Positions 1 through 7,404 of a DNA stretch of 27,600 bases are shown in pieces. The position numbers were made by a program, and so were the translations under genes. Numbering within the stretch: the stretch's first letter is position 1; each line of letters opens with the position of its first letter. The DNA is from Anaerolineales bacterium (GTDB taxonomy: Bacteria; Chloroflexota; Anaerolineae; 4572-78; J111). A model generated the notes under the pieces. The model had not been told where the DNA came from and made no database searches. It saw only the letters and a list, made by a program, of their open reading frames with translations. Where the stretch lies: contig JAAUSP010000023.1 of NCBI GenBank assembly GCA_012032575.1, forward strand, positions 1 to 27,600, given 5' to 3'.

Positions 1-845
1 GTAAAGCCGCTTCGGCCTCCTTTGCGGGCCATAAACTGGCCGATTGCCGGCCCAGGTCGGTCAGCACAGCCAGCAGCCGTTCGTCCAGGGGCCGGGCCGA
101 GCGGCTGAAGAAGGTCATGATTCCAACCGGGGCGCTATCCATAACAATGGGAATAGCGGTGGCTGAATGAAGCCCCGCCACTCGCGCGTCAGCCGCGCCT
201 TTGACCAGATGCAGATCTTGATCCCAAATAGCCTGGCCGGTCTGCCAGACTGCGCCGCTCAATCCCTCGCCCCGTTCAAAGGTATAGCTCTGGCTGGCCT
301 GTTCAAACGCCGCCAGTTCGGGTATGCCGGGGGCGCACCAGCCATCCTGCCAGATGAGGCGGCTGCCGGTGTGGTCAAGCCGCCACAGGTGCGCCGATTG
401 CCACTCCAACTGCCCGGCCATTGCCTCCAATATTTGCTTTAAGGCCACCGCCGTTTCGGGCGATTCGGCCAGAATGCTGCTGACGGCCAACTGGGCGGCC
501 TCGATCCGTTGGGCCTGCTTGCGCTCGGTCACATCCCGCAGGATGCTGCCCCAGCCAAAGCCTGCCCCGGTTTCAATAGCAAAATCTACCACCTCAACAT
601 CGCGGTAACTCCCATCCGGGCGCTGGAGTTCGACCTCAACCAGGCGGTTCGCCTGGAGGGCCTGACCGCTCTGTAGATGGGCCTGGGCGTTGGCCTCAAG
701 CCGGGCATAAAGTTCCGGCGTCCGGCGTTCGGGGGGCAGCATGTTGAACTTGATCTCCCAGGCGGGGTGGCCCATTACTGTGTCGCGGGCCAGACCGGTG
801 ATCTGTTCCGCCGCCGGGTTCCATTCTATCATCGGCCGGTTCGTC
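1..845 (-). CDS. Multi-PAS/GAF sensor protein, continuation after frameshift, partial
   Basis: This is the downstream part of the sensor gene whose start is at 2135. Read in the frame with codons ending at position 2, it is open to the left edge. It completes the fourth PAS domain (IEWNPAAEQITGL through GWGSILRDVTERKQAQ). It then encodes a GAF domain of about 150 residues (ILAESPETAVALKQILEAM, SAHLWRLDH, GLSGAVWQTGQAIW, GIMTFFS), followed by the beginning of another linker (ARKEAEAAL-like) that usually precedes a further PAS or kinase domain. The join to the upstream part needs one base removed or two added. The gene runs off the window, so its output module is unknown. Confidence 0.75.
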
Positions 846-2135
846 GTTCAGGATAACCGCGTCGGCGGAGCGCTCGATAACCTGGCGGACCTTCTGCTCG
901 CTCACCCGCAGGGCCTCCTCGGCCTGCTTGCGGGCGGTGATGTCCACCATCGCGCCGATAAAAGCCACTGGCCGTTCTTGTTCGGCCCGAATTGGCGTGA
1001 CAGATAAATCAACCCAAACGGTTTGACCATTCTTATGCACGTAGCGTTTTTCCGTATGGGCCGAAGCGATCCGGCCAGACAGCAAATCAGCCATCGTGGC
1101 TTTGGTCAAAGCGCGGTCATCCGGATGGGTAATACTACTCGTGTTCACGGACTGGTTCAACTCGGCGGTCGAGTAACCTAATATCTGCTGCAGCAAGGGA
1201 TTGCTTTGCATTATGGAGCCGTTGGGGTCAATCAGGACCATCCCTACCCCGGCACAATCAAAGACCGCTTTGAAACGGGCTTCGCTCGCCCGCAGGTCCT
1301 CCTCGGCCTGCTTGCGGGCGGTGATATCTATGGCAACGCAGGATACGCCGGCCGAGTTTGCCAGCGGCTCAACGGTCAGGTCGTAATAAAACGGTATGCC
1401 GCCAAGTGTTGTCTGTACCACCTGCCGCTCCCCGACGCCCGTCGCCAGTACCCGGCCCTTCATCTCGGTGAGCCGGGCCGCTTCCGCCGGCGGCAGCAAA
1501 TCAGCGTCGGTTTTGCCCAGTACCCCCGCTGCTGTAAAATTCGGATTGGGATTATAAATTCGGGTATAGCGCAGCGCCCGATCCTGGTCAAAAACTGTGA
1601 TCGAGTTGTTGTTCAACACCGCCCGCAGCCGGGCCTCGGTCTCGCCTAAAGCTGCTTCGGCTTCTTTGCGCGCAGTGATGTCGGTCAGCATACCGATACC
1701 GAACAACAACTCGCCCTGATCGGACATCACCGGCGCGGACGTGAGGAGAATCCACAATGGAGAACCATCCTTGCGCCGCAACCGCGCTTCTACCTGTTCG
1801 GGCCGGCCCTGCTTGCGGCGCATAAAGTCGGCCCTGGCCTGGGGCAGGTCTGCTTCGTCTATAAAGTCAAACAGGGAGCGGCCCACCAGTTCGGCCGGGG
1901 TACAGGCCAGCATGCGGGCAATGCCGGGGTTGGCGACGAGGATGGTTCCCTGCGGGTCTACCTGCCAGATGCCTTGCAGGGTGGTTTCAAAGATAAGGCG
2001 GTACCAGTTGTCGCCGGGGGTCGTTTCTGTTTCCGCCGGCCGGCGTTCGGCGGCGGCTTCAAGTTCGACGACGCGCCGGTGTAACTCGTTCAACTCGGTC
2101 TGTAGTTGGGATTTGGTTCTGGCTTGATTGGGCAT
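696..2135 (-). CDS. Multi-PAS sensor protein, N-terminal part (frameshifted)
   Basis: This is the 5' part of a large cytoplasmic-type sensory protein; no signal peptide or membrane segment is visible. A short coiled coil (about residues 8-32) is followed by three PAS domains at about 45-160, 165-280 and 285-405. Each ends in the PAC-like linker DITARK.AE, which leads into the next domain. A fourth PAS starts near residue 415 (VRQVIERSADAVILNDE). The frame then slips near 833-845 and the last 50 or so residues are nonsense; the natural sequence (IEWNPAAEQITGL) continues in another frame. The start is supported by GAGAAAGG about 8 bases upstream of the ATG. PAS domains bind small ligands or cofactors and pass signals to an output domain, which here lies beyond the window, so histidine kinase or diguanylate cyclase output cannot be told apart. 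Confidence 0.85.
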   Translation of the reverse strand: MPNQARTKSQLQTELNELHRRVVELEAAAERRPAETETTPGDNWYRLIFETTLQGIWQVDPQGTILVANPGIARMLACTPAELVGRSLFDFIDEADLPQARADFMRRKQGRPEQVEARLRRKDGSPLWILLTSAPVMSDQGELLFGIGMLTDITARKEAEAALGETEARLRAVLNNNSITVFDQDRALRYTRIYNPNPNFTAAGVLGKTDADLLPPAEAARLTEMKGRVLATGVGERQVVQTTLGGIPFYYDLTVEPLANSAGVSCVAIDITARKQAEEDLRASEARFKAVFDCAGVGMVLIDPNGSIMQSNPLLQQILGYSTAELNQSVNTSSITHPDDRALTKATMADLLSGRIASAHTEKRYVHKNGQTVWVDLSVTPIRAEQERPVAFIGAMVDITARKQAEEALRVSEQKVRQVIERSADAVILNDEPADDRMEPGGGTDHRSGPRHSNGPPRLGDQVQHAAPRTPDAGTLCPA

Positions 2136-2352
2136 TTTGGGCCTTTCTCTCTGGCGAAAATAGTCTGGGGGGGATTATCGGCGGTTGGGGGCGCGTTAAA
2201 ACGGGGTGGCCTAAACAAAAAGATTCCGCCTGGCAAAGAGAGGGGGATCTTTCTACATTTGCTTTGACCATGCCGCGCTGCCTAGCCATTACAATCCCCA
2301 GTTTAGCACGAAACTAGGGTAGGGTCAAGGGGGTGCAAGACCTGAATCCTAC

Positions 2353-2381
2353 TTGACGGGAGCGCCAGGACATGGTTAAAT
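2353..2381 (+). promoter_or_regulatory. Sigma70-like promoter of the AraC-type gene, possibly leaderless
   Basis: A -35 box TTGACG (2353-2358) and a -10 box TTAAAT (2376-2381) are separated by 17 bases. The predicted transcription start falls at about 2387-2389, which is the ATG at 2388. No Shine-Dalgarno sequence sits at normal spacing, which fits a leaderless mRNA. Confidence 0.45.
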
Positions 2382-2387
2382 AACGTC

Positions 2388-2828
2388 ATGAGTACACGCG
2401 ATCAACTGGAGCGAGTGCGGACCTTAATGGATGAGCAGTTTGCCGAGTCGTGGTCGCTGGACGATCTGGCCCGGCAGGCCCATTTGTCCCGCTATCATTT
2501 TATCCGGCTCTTTCAGCGCCACTTCTACGAAACCCCGCACCAATACCTCACCCGCAAACGGCTGGATCAGGCCAAATACCTGCTGGCCAACAGCAATTTG
2601 TCTGTTACCGACATCTGTTTTGCTGTTGGCTTTGAAAGTATGGGGTCGTTTAGCAGCCTGTTTCACAAAACGGTCGGCTGGTCGCCCTCGGTCTACCGGG
2701 CACGGGTGTGGGAGCAGCGGCGCATGCCCTACAAGTTTATCCCCGGCTGCTTTTGCACCATGTATCAGTTATCTCCCCAAGCCAACAACTCTGACTTCGC
2801 TCAAAAGAGCGCAATTTTGGAGAAGTAA
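2388..2828 (+). CDS. AraC-family helix-turn-helix transcriptional regulator
   Basis: This 146-residue protein consists almost entirely of the AraC/XylS DNA-binding domain. The first helix-turn-helix is at about residues 20-45 (WSLDDLARQAHLSRYHFIRLFQ). The second is at about 70-95 (LSVTDICFAVGFESMGSFSSLFHKTVGWSPSVYR), carrying the family signature around GF.S..SF...F....G.SP. There is no N-terminal sensor domain, so ligand sensing may reside in a partner or be absent. The C-terminal tail (KFIPGCFCTMY) resembles that of short AraC proteins found next to VOC-fold genes. The VOC gene starts 85 bases downstream on the same strand, so co-transcription and a shared function are likely. Its target is not known. 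Confidence 0.9.
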   Translation: MSTRDQLERVRTLMDEQFAESWSLDDLARQAHLSRYHFIRLFQRHFYETPHQYLTRKRLDQAKYLLANSNLSVTDICFAVGFESMGSFSSLFHKTVGWSPSVYRARVWEQRRMPYKFIPGCFCTMYQLSPQANNSDFAQKSAILEK

Positions 2829-2913
2829 AATAAGAACACCCGTGCTAAACTAAACCTATCGTTGGCCGGCGAGACTTCACCAAAGTTTATCAACAAAAGA
2901 AAGGGAGAAACTG

Positions 2914-3342
2914 ATGATTACCAAAATAACCCATTTGACCCTGTACGTACAGGATCAAAACAAGGCTCACGATGTTTACGTCAATAAACTTGGTTGTAAG
3001 GTCCACACCGATATGACCATGGAGAACGGCTTTCGCTGGCTGACCGTGACCCCGCCGGAGCAGCCCGGCCTCGAAATTGTGCTGGCCGAACCCAAGCCGC
3101 CCATGTTCGGCGAGGAGCAGGCCCAAGCTGTGCGCGGCCTGCTGGAGCAAAACGCGCTGGGTGGCGGGGTGTGGGCCACCGACGATTGTCATAAAGCTTA
3201 TGAGGCTTTGAAGGCGAAAGGGATTGAATTCCTCAAGCCGCCGACCCAGGAGTTCTACGGCATCGAGGCCCTGTTCCGCGATGGCTGCGGCAACTGGTTC
3301 AGCCTCACCCAGCACACCCCGGAGCAGGGGGGAAGCCAATGA
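2914..3342 (+). CDS. VOC-fold protein (glyoxalase/bleomycin-resistance/dioxygenase superfamily)
   Basis: This 142-residue protein has the paired beta-alpha-beta-beta-beta layout of the vicinal oxygen chelate superfamily. It opens with ITHLTLYVQDQNKAHDVYVNKLG, where His7 is the usual first metal ligand. Glu54 (PGLEIVLAE) is a plausible second ligand, and the second module ends in GIEALFRDGCGNWFSLTQ. The family contains metal-dependent lyases, isomerases, dioxygenases and drug-binding proteins; nothing here fixes the substrate. A strong ribosome site (AAAGGGAGAAACTG) precedes the ATG. It follows an AraC-type regulator closely and is probably controlled by it. Confidence 0.88.
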   Translation: MITKITHLTLYVQDQNKAHDVYVNKLGCKVHTDMTMENGFRWLTVTPPEQPGLEIVLAEPKPPMFGEEQAQAVRGLLEQNALGGGVWATDDCHKAYEALKAKGIEFLKPPTQEFYGIEALFRDGCGNWFSLTQHTPEQGGSQ

Positions 3343-3370
3343 TTTAGCTGAGGACTTACCTCACCATCTT

Positions 3371-3431
3371 TGGAAGGCTGGAGGGTTGGAGGAAGCAATA
3401 ATATCCAGTCCTCCAGCCTCCCAGCCTTCCA
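3371..3431. repeat. Purine/pyrimidine-biased inverted repeat between convergent genes
   Basis: A 23-base left arm (3371-3393, beginning TGGAAGGCTGGAGGGTTGG) and a right arm (3409-3431) are complementary at 20 of 23 positions around a 15-base loop. The element lies between the stop of the VOC gene and the stop of the convergent aminotransferase, where a bidirectional terminator would sit, but there is no T-tract. The same TGGAAGGCTGGAGG core recurs at 4834-4847. Confidence 0.7.
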
Positions 3432-3460
3432 GGCTATTACAATACCGACCCTTTTCTAGC

Positions 3461-4807
3461 TTACTTACCCATCTCCTGATACGTTTCTACCATCGCTCCA
3501 GCCATAATATCCAGCCCTTCCTGCAACTGGTCGGAGGGAATATCCAACTGCGGTAATAAACGGATGCAGTTGCTGTACAACCCCGCGCGTAATAACAGCA
3601 CCCCTCTGGTCGTACATTTCTGAATCACACTGATGACAAATTCAGGCCACGGTTCTTTGGTCAGCGGATCTTTGACAAATTCCAGGGCCATCATCGCCCC
3701 GCGCCCGCGAATATCGCCCATCACGGGGATTTCGGCTTGCAGCGGTTCGAAGGTGGTGCGGACCTTGTTTTCAATCCCGGCGGCGTTGGCCAGGGTTTCG
3801 GGCCGGTTGATCAGCTTGATGGCTTCCAGGGCAGCCACGCAGGCCAGGGGATTGCCGCCGTAGGTGCTGCCTACGCCGCCCAGGTGGGGCGCGTCCAGAA
3901 TCTCCGCCCGCCCGGTGACAGCGCTCAGCGGCGTGCCGGCAGCCAGCGATTTGGCCGTGATAATCAAATCGGGCACAACGCCGGTGTGCTCAATAGCAAA
4001 GAGTTTGCCGCTGCGGCCAAAACCGCACTGGATTTCGTCGGCAATCATCACGATATTATGCCGGTCGCAAATCTCGCGGATTTTTTGCAGGAAGGGCGTG
4101 GGCACCGGGATGAAGCCACCCTCGCCGATGATCGGCTCAATCAGGATGGCGGCGATGGCGCTGGGGTCTACCTGAGCAATCAGGGCGTTCTCTAAATTCC
4201 AGAGGCTCCATTCCAGATAATGCTCCTCGGTCATGCCCGGCGGGGTGCGGTAGAGGTTGGGCAGGGGCAGGCGGTAAATTTCCGGGGCAAAGGGGCCGAA
4301 GCCTTTTTTGAACAGCCCGTACTTGCTGGTCAGACTCATGGTCAGGTTGGTCCGCCCATGGTAGCCGCCCTCGAAGCAGATAATGGCCGGGCGTTTGGTG
4401 TAGGCCCGGGCCAGTTTGACCGCATTTTCGACGGCCTCGGCTCCGCCGTTGGCCAGCAGAGTTTTCTTCGGATAGTCGCCGGGGGTGATAGCGTTGAGCT
4501 GCTCGCAGACCTCGATGTAAGGTTCGTAATTGGCCACAATCGGGCAGACGTGGAGATATTTCTCGGCCTGGGCCTGAATAGCCTGACTGACCGCCGCCGG
4601 GGCGTGGCCTACGGCCAGCGCGCCAATCCCGCCGACCAAATCGAGCAGGATATTGCCGTCCACATCTTCCACCAGCGAGCCGGAGGCTCTGGCGTAGGCA
4701 ATGGGCACGGATTGATACAGCGCGGCGCTCACTGCGGCGGCGCGTCGGGCTAAAAGTTCCTGGCTTTTGGGGCCGGGAATGGGGGTTTTGAGTTGAATGC
4801 TCGGCAT
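3461..4807 (-). CDS. Class III pyridoxal-phosphate aminotransferase (4-aminobutyrate aminotransferase-like)
   Basis: The predicted product is a 448-residue fold-type I, class III aminotransferase, the usual length for GabT/ArgD-like enzymes. Visible motifs are the substrate/PLP region NGGAEAVENAVKLAR, FEGGYHGRT, the PLP-ring aspartate in IADEIQCGFGRSGKLFA, and the Schiff-base lysine in LIITAKSLAAGTPLSAV. The phosphate-binding stretch GGVGSTYGGNPLACVAALEAI follows. The closest family is 4-aminobutyrate/omega-amino-acid:2-oxoglutarate aminotransferase, but specificity cannot be fixed by eye. The start at 4807 (MPSIQLKTP) is chosen over an upstream in-frame ATG because AGGAG sits 7 bases before it, and because the longer version would read through a repeat. 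It is a single-gene unit. Confidence 0.88.
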   Translation of the reverse strand: MPSIQLKTPIPGPKSQELLARRAAAVSAALYQSVPIAYARASGSLVEDVDGNILLDLVGGIGALAVGHAPAAVSQAIQAQAEKYLHVCPIVANYEPYIEVCEQLNAITPGDYPKKTLLANGGAEAVENAVKLARAYTKRPAIICFEGGYHGRTNLTMSLTSKYGLFKKGFGPFAPEIYRLPLPNLYRTPPGMTEEHYLEWSLWNLENALIAQVDPSAIAAILIEPIIGEGGFIPVPTPFLQKIREICDRHNIVMIADEIQCGFGRSGKLFAIEHTGVVPDLIITAKSLAAGTPLSAVTGRAEILDAPHLGGVGSTYGGNPLACVAALEAIKLINRPETLANAAGIENKVRTTFEPLQAEIPVMGDIRGRGAMMALEFVKDPLTKEPWPEFVISVIQKCTTRGVLLLRAGLYSNCIRLLPQLDIPSDQLQEGLDIMAGAMVETYQEMGK

Positions 4808-4824
4808 CGTTGCTCCTATGAATG

Positions 4825-4896
4825 GGAAGGTTGGAAGGCTGGAGGATTGGAAGGGCGGCAGAAAAGCAGCCAACCTTCCAAATAATCAATCTTCCT
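4825..4896. repeat. Purine-rich inverted repeat, second copy
   Basis: GGAAGGTTGG (4826-4835) is repeated inverted as CCAACCTTCC (4870-4879). Between them lies GGAAGGCTGGAGGATTGGAAGG, which is closely similar to the element at 3371-3431. It sits just upstream of the aminotransferase start. Confidence 0.6.
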
Positions 4897-4948
4897 TTTG
4901 GGCCAATTATAGGGCAGTCACAGATAGGAGTCAACGAATTGATAGCGG

Positions 4949-5029
4949 TGGGTCTGTCCCAGATTTTAGGCAGACCTCATAGGTTTTCAAAACCTATGAG
5001 GTCTATTTCCTAAAAATTGGGACACACCC
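4949..5029. mobile_element. MITE-like nested palindrome with candidate target-site duplication
   Basis: The inner palindrome is perfect: AGACCTCATAGGTTTT (4972-4987), one C, then AAAACCTATGAGGTCT (4989-5004). Around it are outer inverted ends, TGGGTCTGTCCCAGATTTT on the left and the complement of a TGGGTGTGTCCCAATTTTT-like sequence on the right, with only a few mismatches. The element is flanked by TAGCGG on both sides (4943-4948 and 5031-5036), which looks like a 6-base target duplication. It has no coding capacity. A non-autonomous insertion is inferred; a REP-type hairpin is the alternative. Confidence 0.6.
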
Positions 5030-5050
5030 ATAGCGGCGGGGGTGGAGGCA

Positions 5051-5122
5051 AAGATAGAGGATGGAGATTGGAGTTTCTTTCAATACAAATCTATCTTCCA
5101 TCTACCATCCTCCCTCTTCCTT
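5051..5122. repeat. Imperfect purine/pyrimidine inverted repeat downstream of the SPFH gene
   Basis: A left arm containing GAGGATGGAGATTGGAG (5057-5073) pairs imperfectly with the pyrimidine stretch at 5091-5112 (ATCTTCCATCTACCATCCTC). It is followed by TTCCTTCCTTCCTTCC. The element lies immediately 3' of the SPFH stop and could end its transcript. Its style resembles the two other purine-rich repeats in this region. Confidence 0.45.
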
Positions 5123-5138
5123 CCTTCCTTCCTTTGTT

Positions 5139-6305
5139 TTACGGGGCAGTTTCGGCGGCCGCGGGCGCGGTATCAACCGTCGGGACGATGCCGGGGCCGG
5201 GAATGACCAGGTTGGGCACGGTGCCTTCGGGGGTGAAGATAATCTTGTCGGTGGGTTTGAGGGCGTTGGCATTGGCCTGAACTTTTTGCAGGTCAAGGTA
5301 GCCGGGATTATCGGCGTACAGTTCGGCCAGGATCAACTGGTTGGCTAAATCGGCTTTGGCTTTTTCGGCGGCGGCGGCAGCAATAGCCTGGTTGATTTCC
5401 AGGTCTTTTTGGGCGGCTAACAAATCATTGATTTTCTCAGCCTCGATGATAGCCTTTTGGGCTTCAACCTGGGCTAATTCATTGGCTTTTTGGGCTTCGA
5501 TCACCGCTTTTTGGGCCAGAATCTTTTCCTGCTCCAATTGCGCTAAAATGGTCTGCTGTTTGGTTTCTTCCTGAATCCGGCTCTGCTGCACCCGGATTTC
5601 ACCTTCCTGGCGGGCCTGTTCGGCGCTGGCCTGGGCGTTGGCCCGCAGCTTATCCTGGGCAGCCTTTTCAGTTTCCAGCCGGCTTTGCACAATCGCATCC
5701 AGGGCAGCCTGCACTTCGGGTGAGAGGAGCACATTGGGCACCACCACGTTTTCAATTTGCAGGCCAAAGTTGTTAGCCAGATCGCTTACTTCGGTGTCAA
5801 TACAGTTGCGTAGCTCATCACGGGCCGTGCCGACCACGTTATCGTCAAAGTTTCGATCACCGACACAGACTTTCATGGCTTGTTGAGCCAGCGCTTGCAC
5901 CCGGGCCTGGGCCAGGGCATCGTCGAGGAAAATGTTACGGTACTCAGCCCATTTGTCCTGCAAAATATCTTTCTGAGCGATATTCGGCCTGAAAATATCA
6001 CCGCTGACCACCAGCCCGATGCGCTGCTTATCTTTGGTGATAATCTCCTGATCTTCAATAGTAAAGGGGATGGCCTGGCTGGAAATCTTGGTCAATTCGA
6101 CATAGAAGCCAAAATCGCTGTAAACGCCCGGCCCCACGATGCCTACAATGCGGCCACTTTCAAACTGAACGCCGACTTCCTGTTCCTCCACCCGCTCGAA
6201 CAGATAGTAGAACTGGCTGGAAAACATCAGCACAATTACAGCCACAATGGCCACCACAATCAGGGTAAAAATCAGGGGAATACCACCGGCAACTCTTGAT
6301 TTCAT
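5139..6305 (-). CDS. SPFH/band-7 domain membrane protein (prohibitin/stomatin-like)
   Basis: This 388-residue protein has one N-terminal membrane segment (about residues 9-30, IPLIFTLIVVAIVAVIVLMF). An SPFH/band-7 domain follows at about 38-215 (EEQEVGVQFESGRIVGIVGPGVY, TIEDQEIITKDKQRIGLVVSGDIF, FGLQIENVVVPNVLLSPEVQAALD). A long Ala/Glu/Lys/Gln-rich coiled coil covers about 215-335, and the tail is Pro/Ala-rich. SPFH proteins form ring-like oligomers that organise membrane microdomains and often escort proteases; no partner protease is encoded beside it. AAGGAG about 11 bases upstream supports the start. The gene stands alone and is divergent from the GAF-kinase gene. Confidence 0.9.
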   Translation of the reverse strand: MKSRVAGGIPLIFTLIVVAIVAVIVLMFSSQFYYLFERVEEQEVGVQFESGRIVGIVGPGVYSDFGFYVELTKISSQAIPFTIEDQEIITKDKQRIGLVVSGDIFRPNIAQKDILQDKWAEYRNIFLDDALAQARVQALAQQAMKVCVGDRNFDDNVVGTARDELRNCIDTEVSDLANNFGLQIENVVVPNVLLSPEVQAALDAIVQSRLETEKAAQDKLRANAQASAEQARQEGEIRVQQSRIQEETKQQTILAQLEQEKILAQKAVIEAQKANELAQVEAQKAIIEAEKINDLLAAQKDLEINQAIAAAAAEKAKADLANQLILAELYADNPGYLDLQKVQANANALKPTDKIIFTPEGTVPNLVIPGPGIVPTVDTAPAAAETAP

Positions 6306-6714
6306 GGTTAGACACTCCTTTTAGTCGTTGATTTATAGGTAGATTTTAATTGTTGAATTACATGCTGAGGGGCAAAAAATGAACCTTCGGCAGATATTGT
6401 ACCATCATTTTTGCCTTTTACCTAACGCTGTAAGAGTACGTGCTGGTCGCTTTGATGACCGCCAGCGGGTCAGCAGCAGGCCGGTTAGATGTCAAACTGG
6501 CTCAAGACCTGTTTTCCTAAACAAAACCTAAACGCAACTATAATGAATTTTTTATGCTGCTGACCGATATTTGTAGTAGTGTAAAAGAACGAAACTTGCT
6601 GGAAAGCGTTTTTTGAAAGATTGGTTTATTACAGACAGACTTGGCAGCTTTAAAGATGGCGTAAGCGATAATGAGCTTCAACTTTAGCAACTGTGCCTGT
6701 CGGGGAGTTTGGAA
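6306..6714. other. 409-base divergent intergenic region
   Basis: This region lies between the divergently transcribed SPFH and GAF-kinase genes. No coding sequence is evident. It contains an inverted repeat, GGCAAAAAATGA (6371-6382) versus TCATTTTTGCC (6405-6415), that differs only by one A/T in run length and is followed by TTTT on the plus strand. It also contains a TATAAT hexamer (6539-6544) without a good -35 box. Promoters for both genes are expected here but cannot be assigned firmly. Confidence 0.6.
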
Positions 6715-7404
6715 ATGTCTGATCCCACGAATATTTCTTACGAAGCTATACAAGAGGAACTTGCCCGCAGCCAACTGGCTGAGGCCGAACAACGGCGCTT
6801 GAGTCAAGCCTTGCGTCAGGCTGGGGCTGCTTTGAACAGCACCCTTGATTACCAGGAAGTTCTGGACCGCATTCTGGATGCGATGAGTTACGTAGTTCCC
6901 CACGATTCCTCCAACATTATGCTCATTGAAAGCGATATGGTCCGAGTTTTCCGCTGGCGCAATTATGATTGGTTTGGGGGCGACGGTTATGCCGGTTCGA
7001 TTACGTTTAAGCTGGAAAATGTCTCTTTGCTGCGTAAAATGCAGCAGCATCGGCAGCCCCTGGTGATCCCCTACGTAGCCCGCGACCCCAATTGGGTTTA
7101 TTACAAAGAAGAACACCGTTGGATTCAATCGTATGCGGCTGCCCCTATCCATAGTCACGGCCAGTTGATAGGGTTTTTGAATGTTAACAGTGCGACCCCT
7201 GGATTTTATACCGAGGCCGATGCCGAACGTTTGCAAGCCTTTGCCGACCAGGCTGCGCTGGCCCTGGAAAACGCCCGCCTTTTTGAAGCAGAACGCCAGC
7301 GCCGTCAGGAAGCCGAGAACCTGCGGGATCGCCTGGAGGAGTTGGTGGCCGAGCGTACCCTGCCCTTCAAGGGCCAACGCGCAGTTAAACGAACAACTTG
7401 TTGA
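6715..7404 (+). CDS. GAF-domain sensor histidine kinase, N-terminal part (frameshifted)
   Basis: This is the sensory half of a cytosolic histidine kinase. A short coiled coil (LARSQLAEAEQRRLSQALRQ) is followed by a GAF domain at about residues 35-195 (QEVLDRILDAMSYVVPHDSSNIMLIE, IQSYAAAPIHSHGQLIGFLNVNSATPGFYTEADAERLQAFADQAALALENARLF). A helical linker follows (EAENLRDRLEELVAERTL). After this the frame breaks near 7358-7372, and the last 15 or so residues are spurious. The ATG at 6715 is preferred over the TTG at 6709, because GGGGAG lies 7 bases before the ATG. The kinase core continues in another frame to 8113; the joined protein would be about 465 residues. Confidence 0.85.
   Translation: MSDPTNISYEAIQEELARSQLAEAEQRRLSQALRQAGAALNSTLDYQEVLDRILDAMSYVVPHDSSNIMLIESDMVRVFRWRNYDWFGGDGYAGSITFKLENVSLLRKMQQHRQPLVIPYVARDPNWVYYKEEHRWIQSYAAAPIHSHGQLIGFLNVNSATPGFYTEADAERLQAFADQAALALENARLFEAERQRRQEAENLRDRLEELVAERTLPFKGQRAVKRTTC

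Larger units (their letters stand above)
4808..5138. other. 331-base gene-free, repeat-rich gap
   Basis: This stretch separates the aminotransferase start from the stop of the SPFH gene, both on the minus strand. It holds no convincing coding sequence. It contains a purine-rich inverted repeat (4825-4896), a MITE-like nested palindrome (4949-5029), and a further purine/pyrimidine imperfect inverted repeat (5051-5122) that ends in a short (TTCC)n tract. Confidence 0.75.

Noticed and set aside
4220..4753. 177-codon plus-strand frame opposite the aminotransferase
   Set aside because: It overlaps conserved aminotransferase motifs on the other strand and has no recognisable domains.
5117..5134. 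(TTCC)n tract as a phase-variation switch for the SPFH gene
   Set aside because: It lies just outside the 3' end of the gene, so changes in length would not alter the reading frame.
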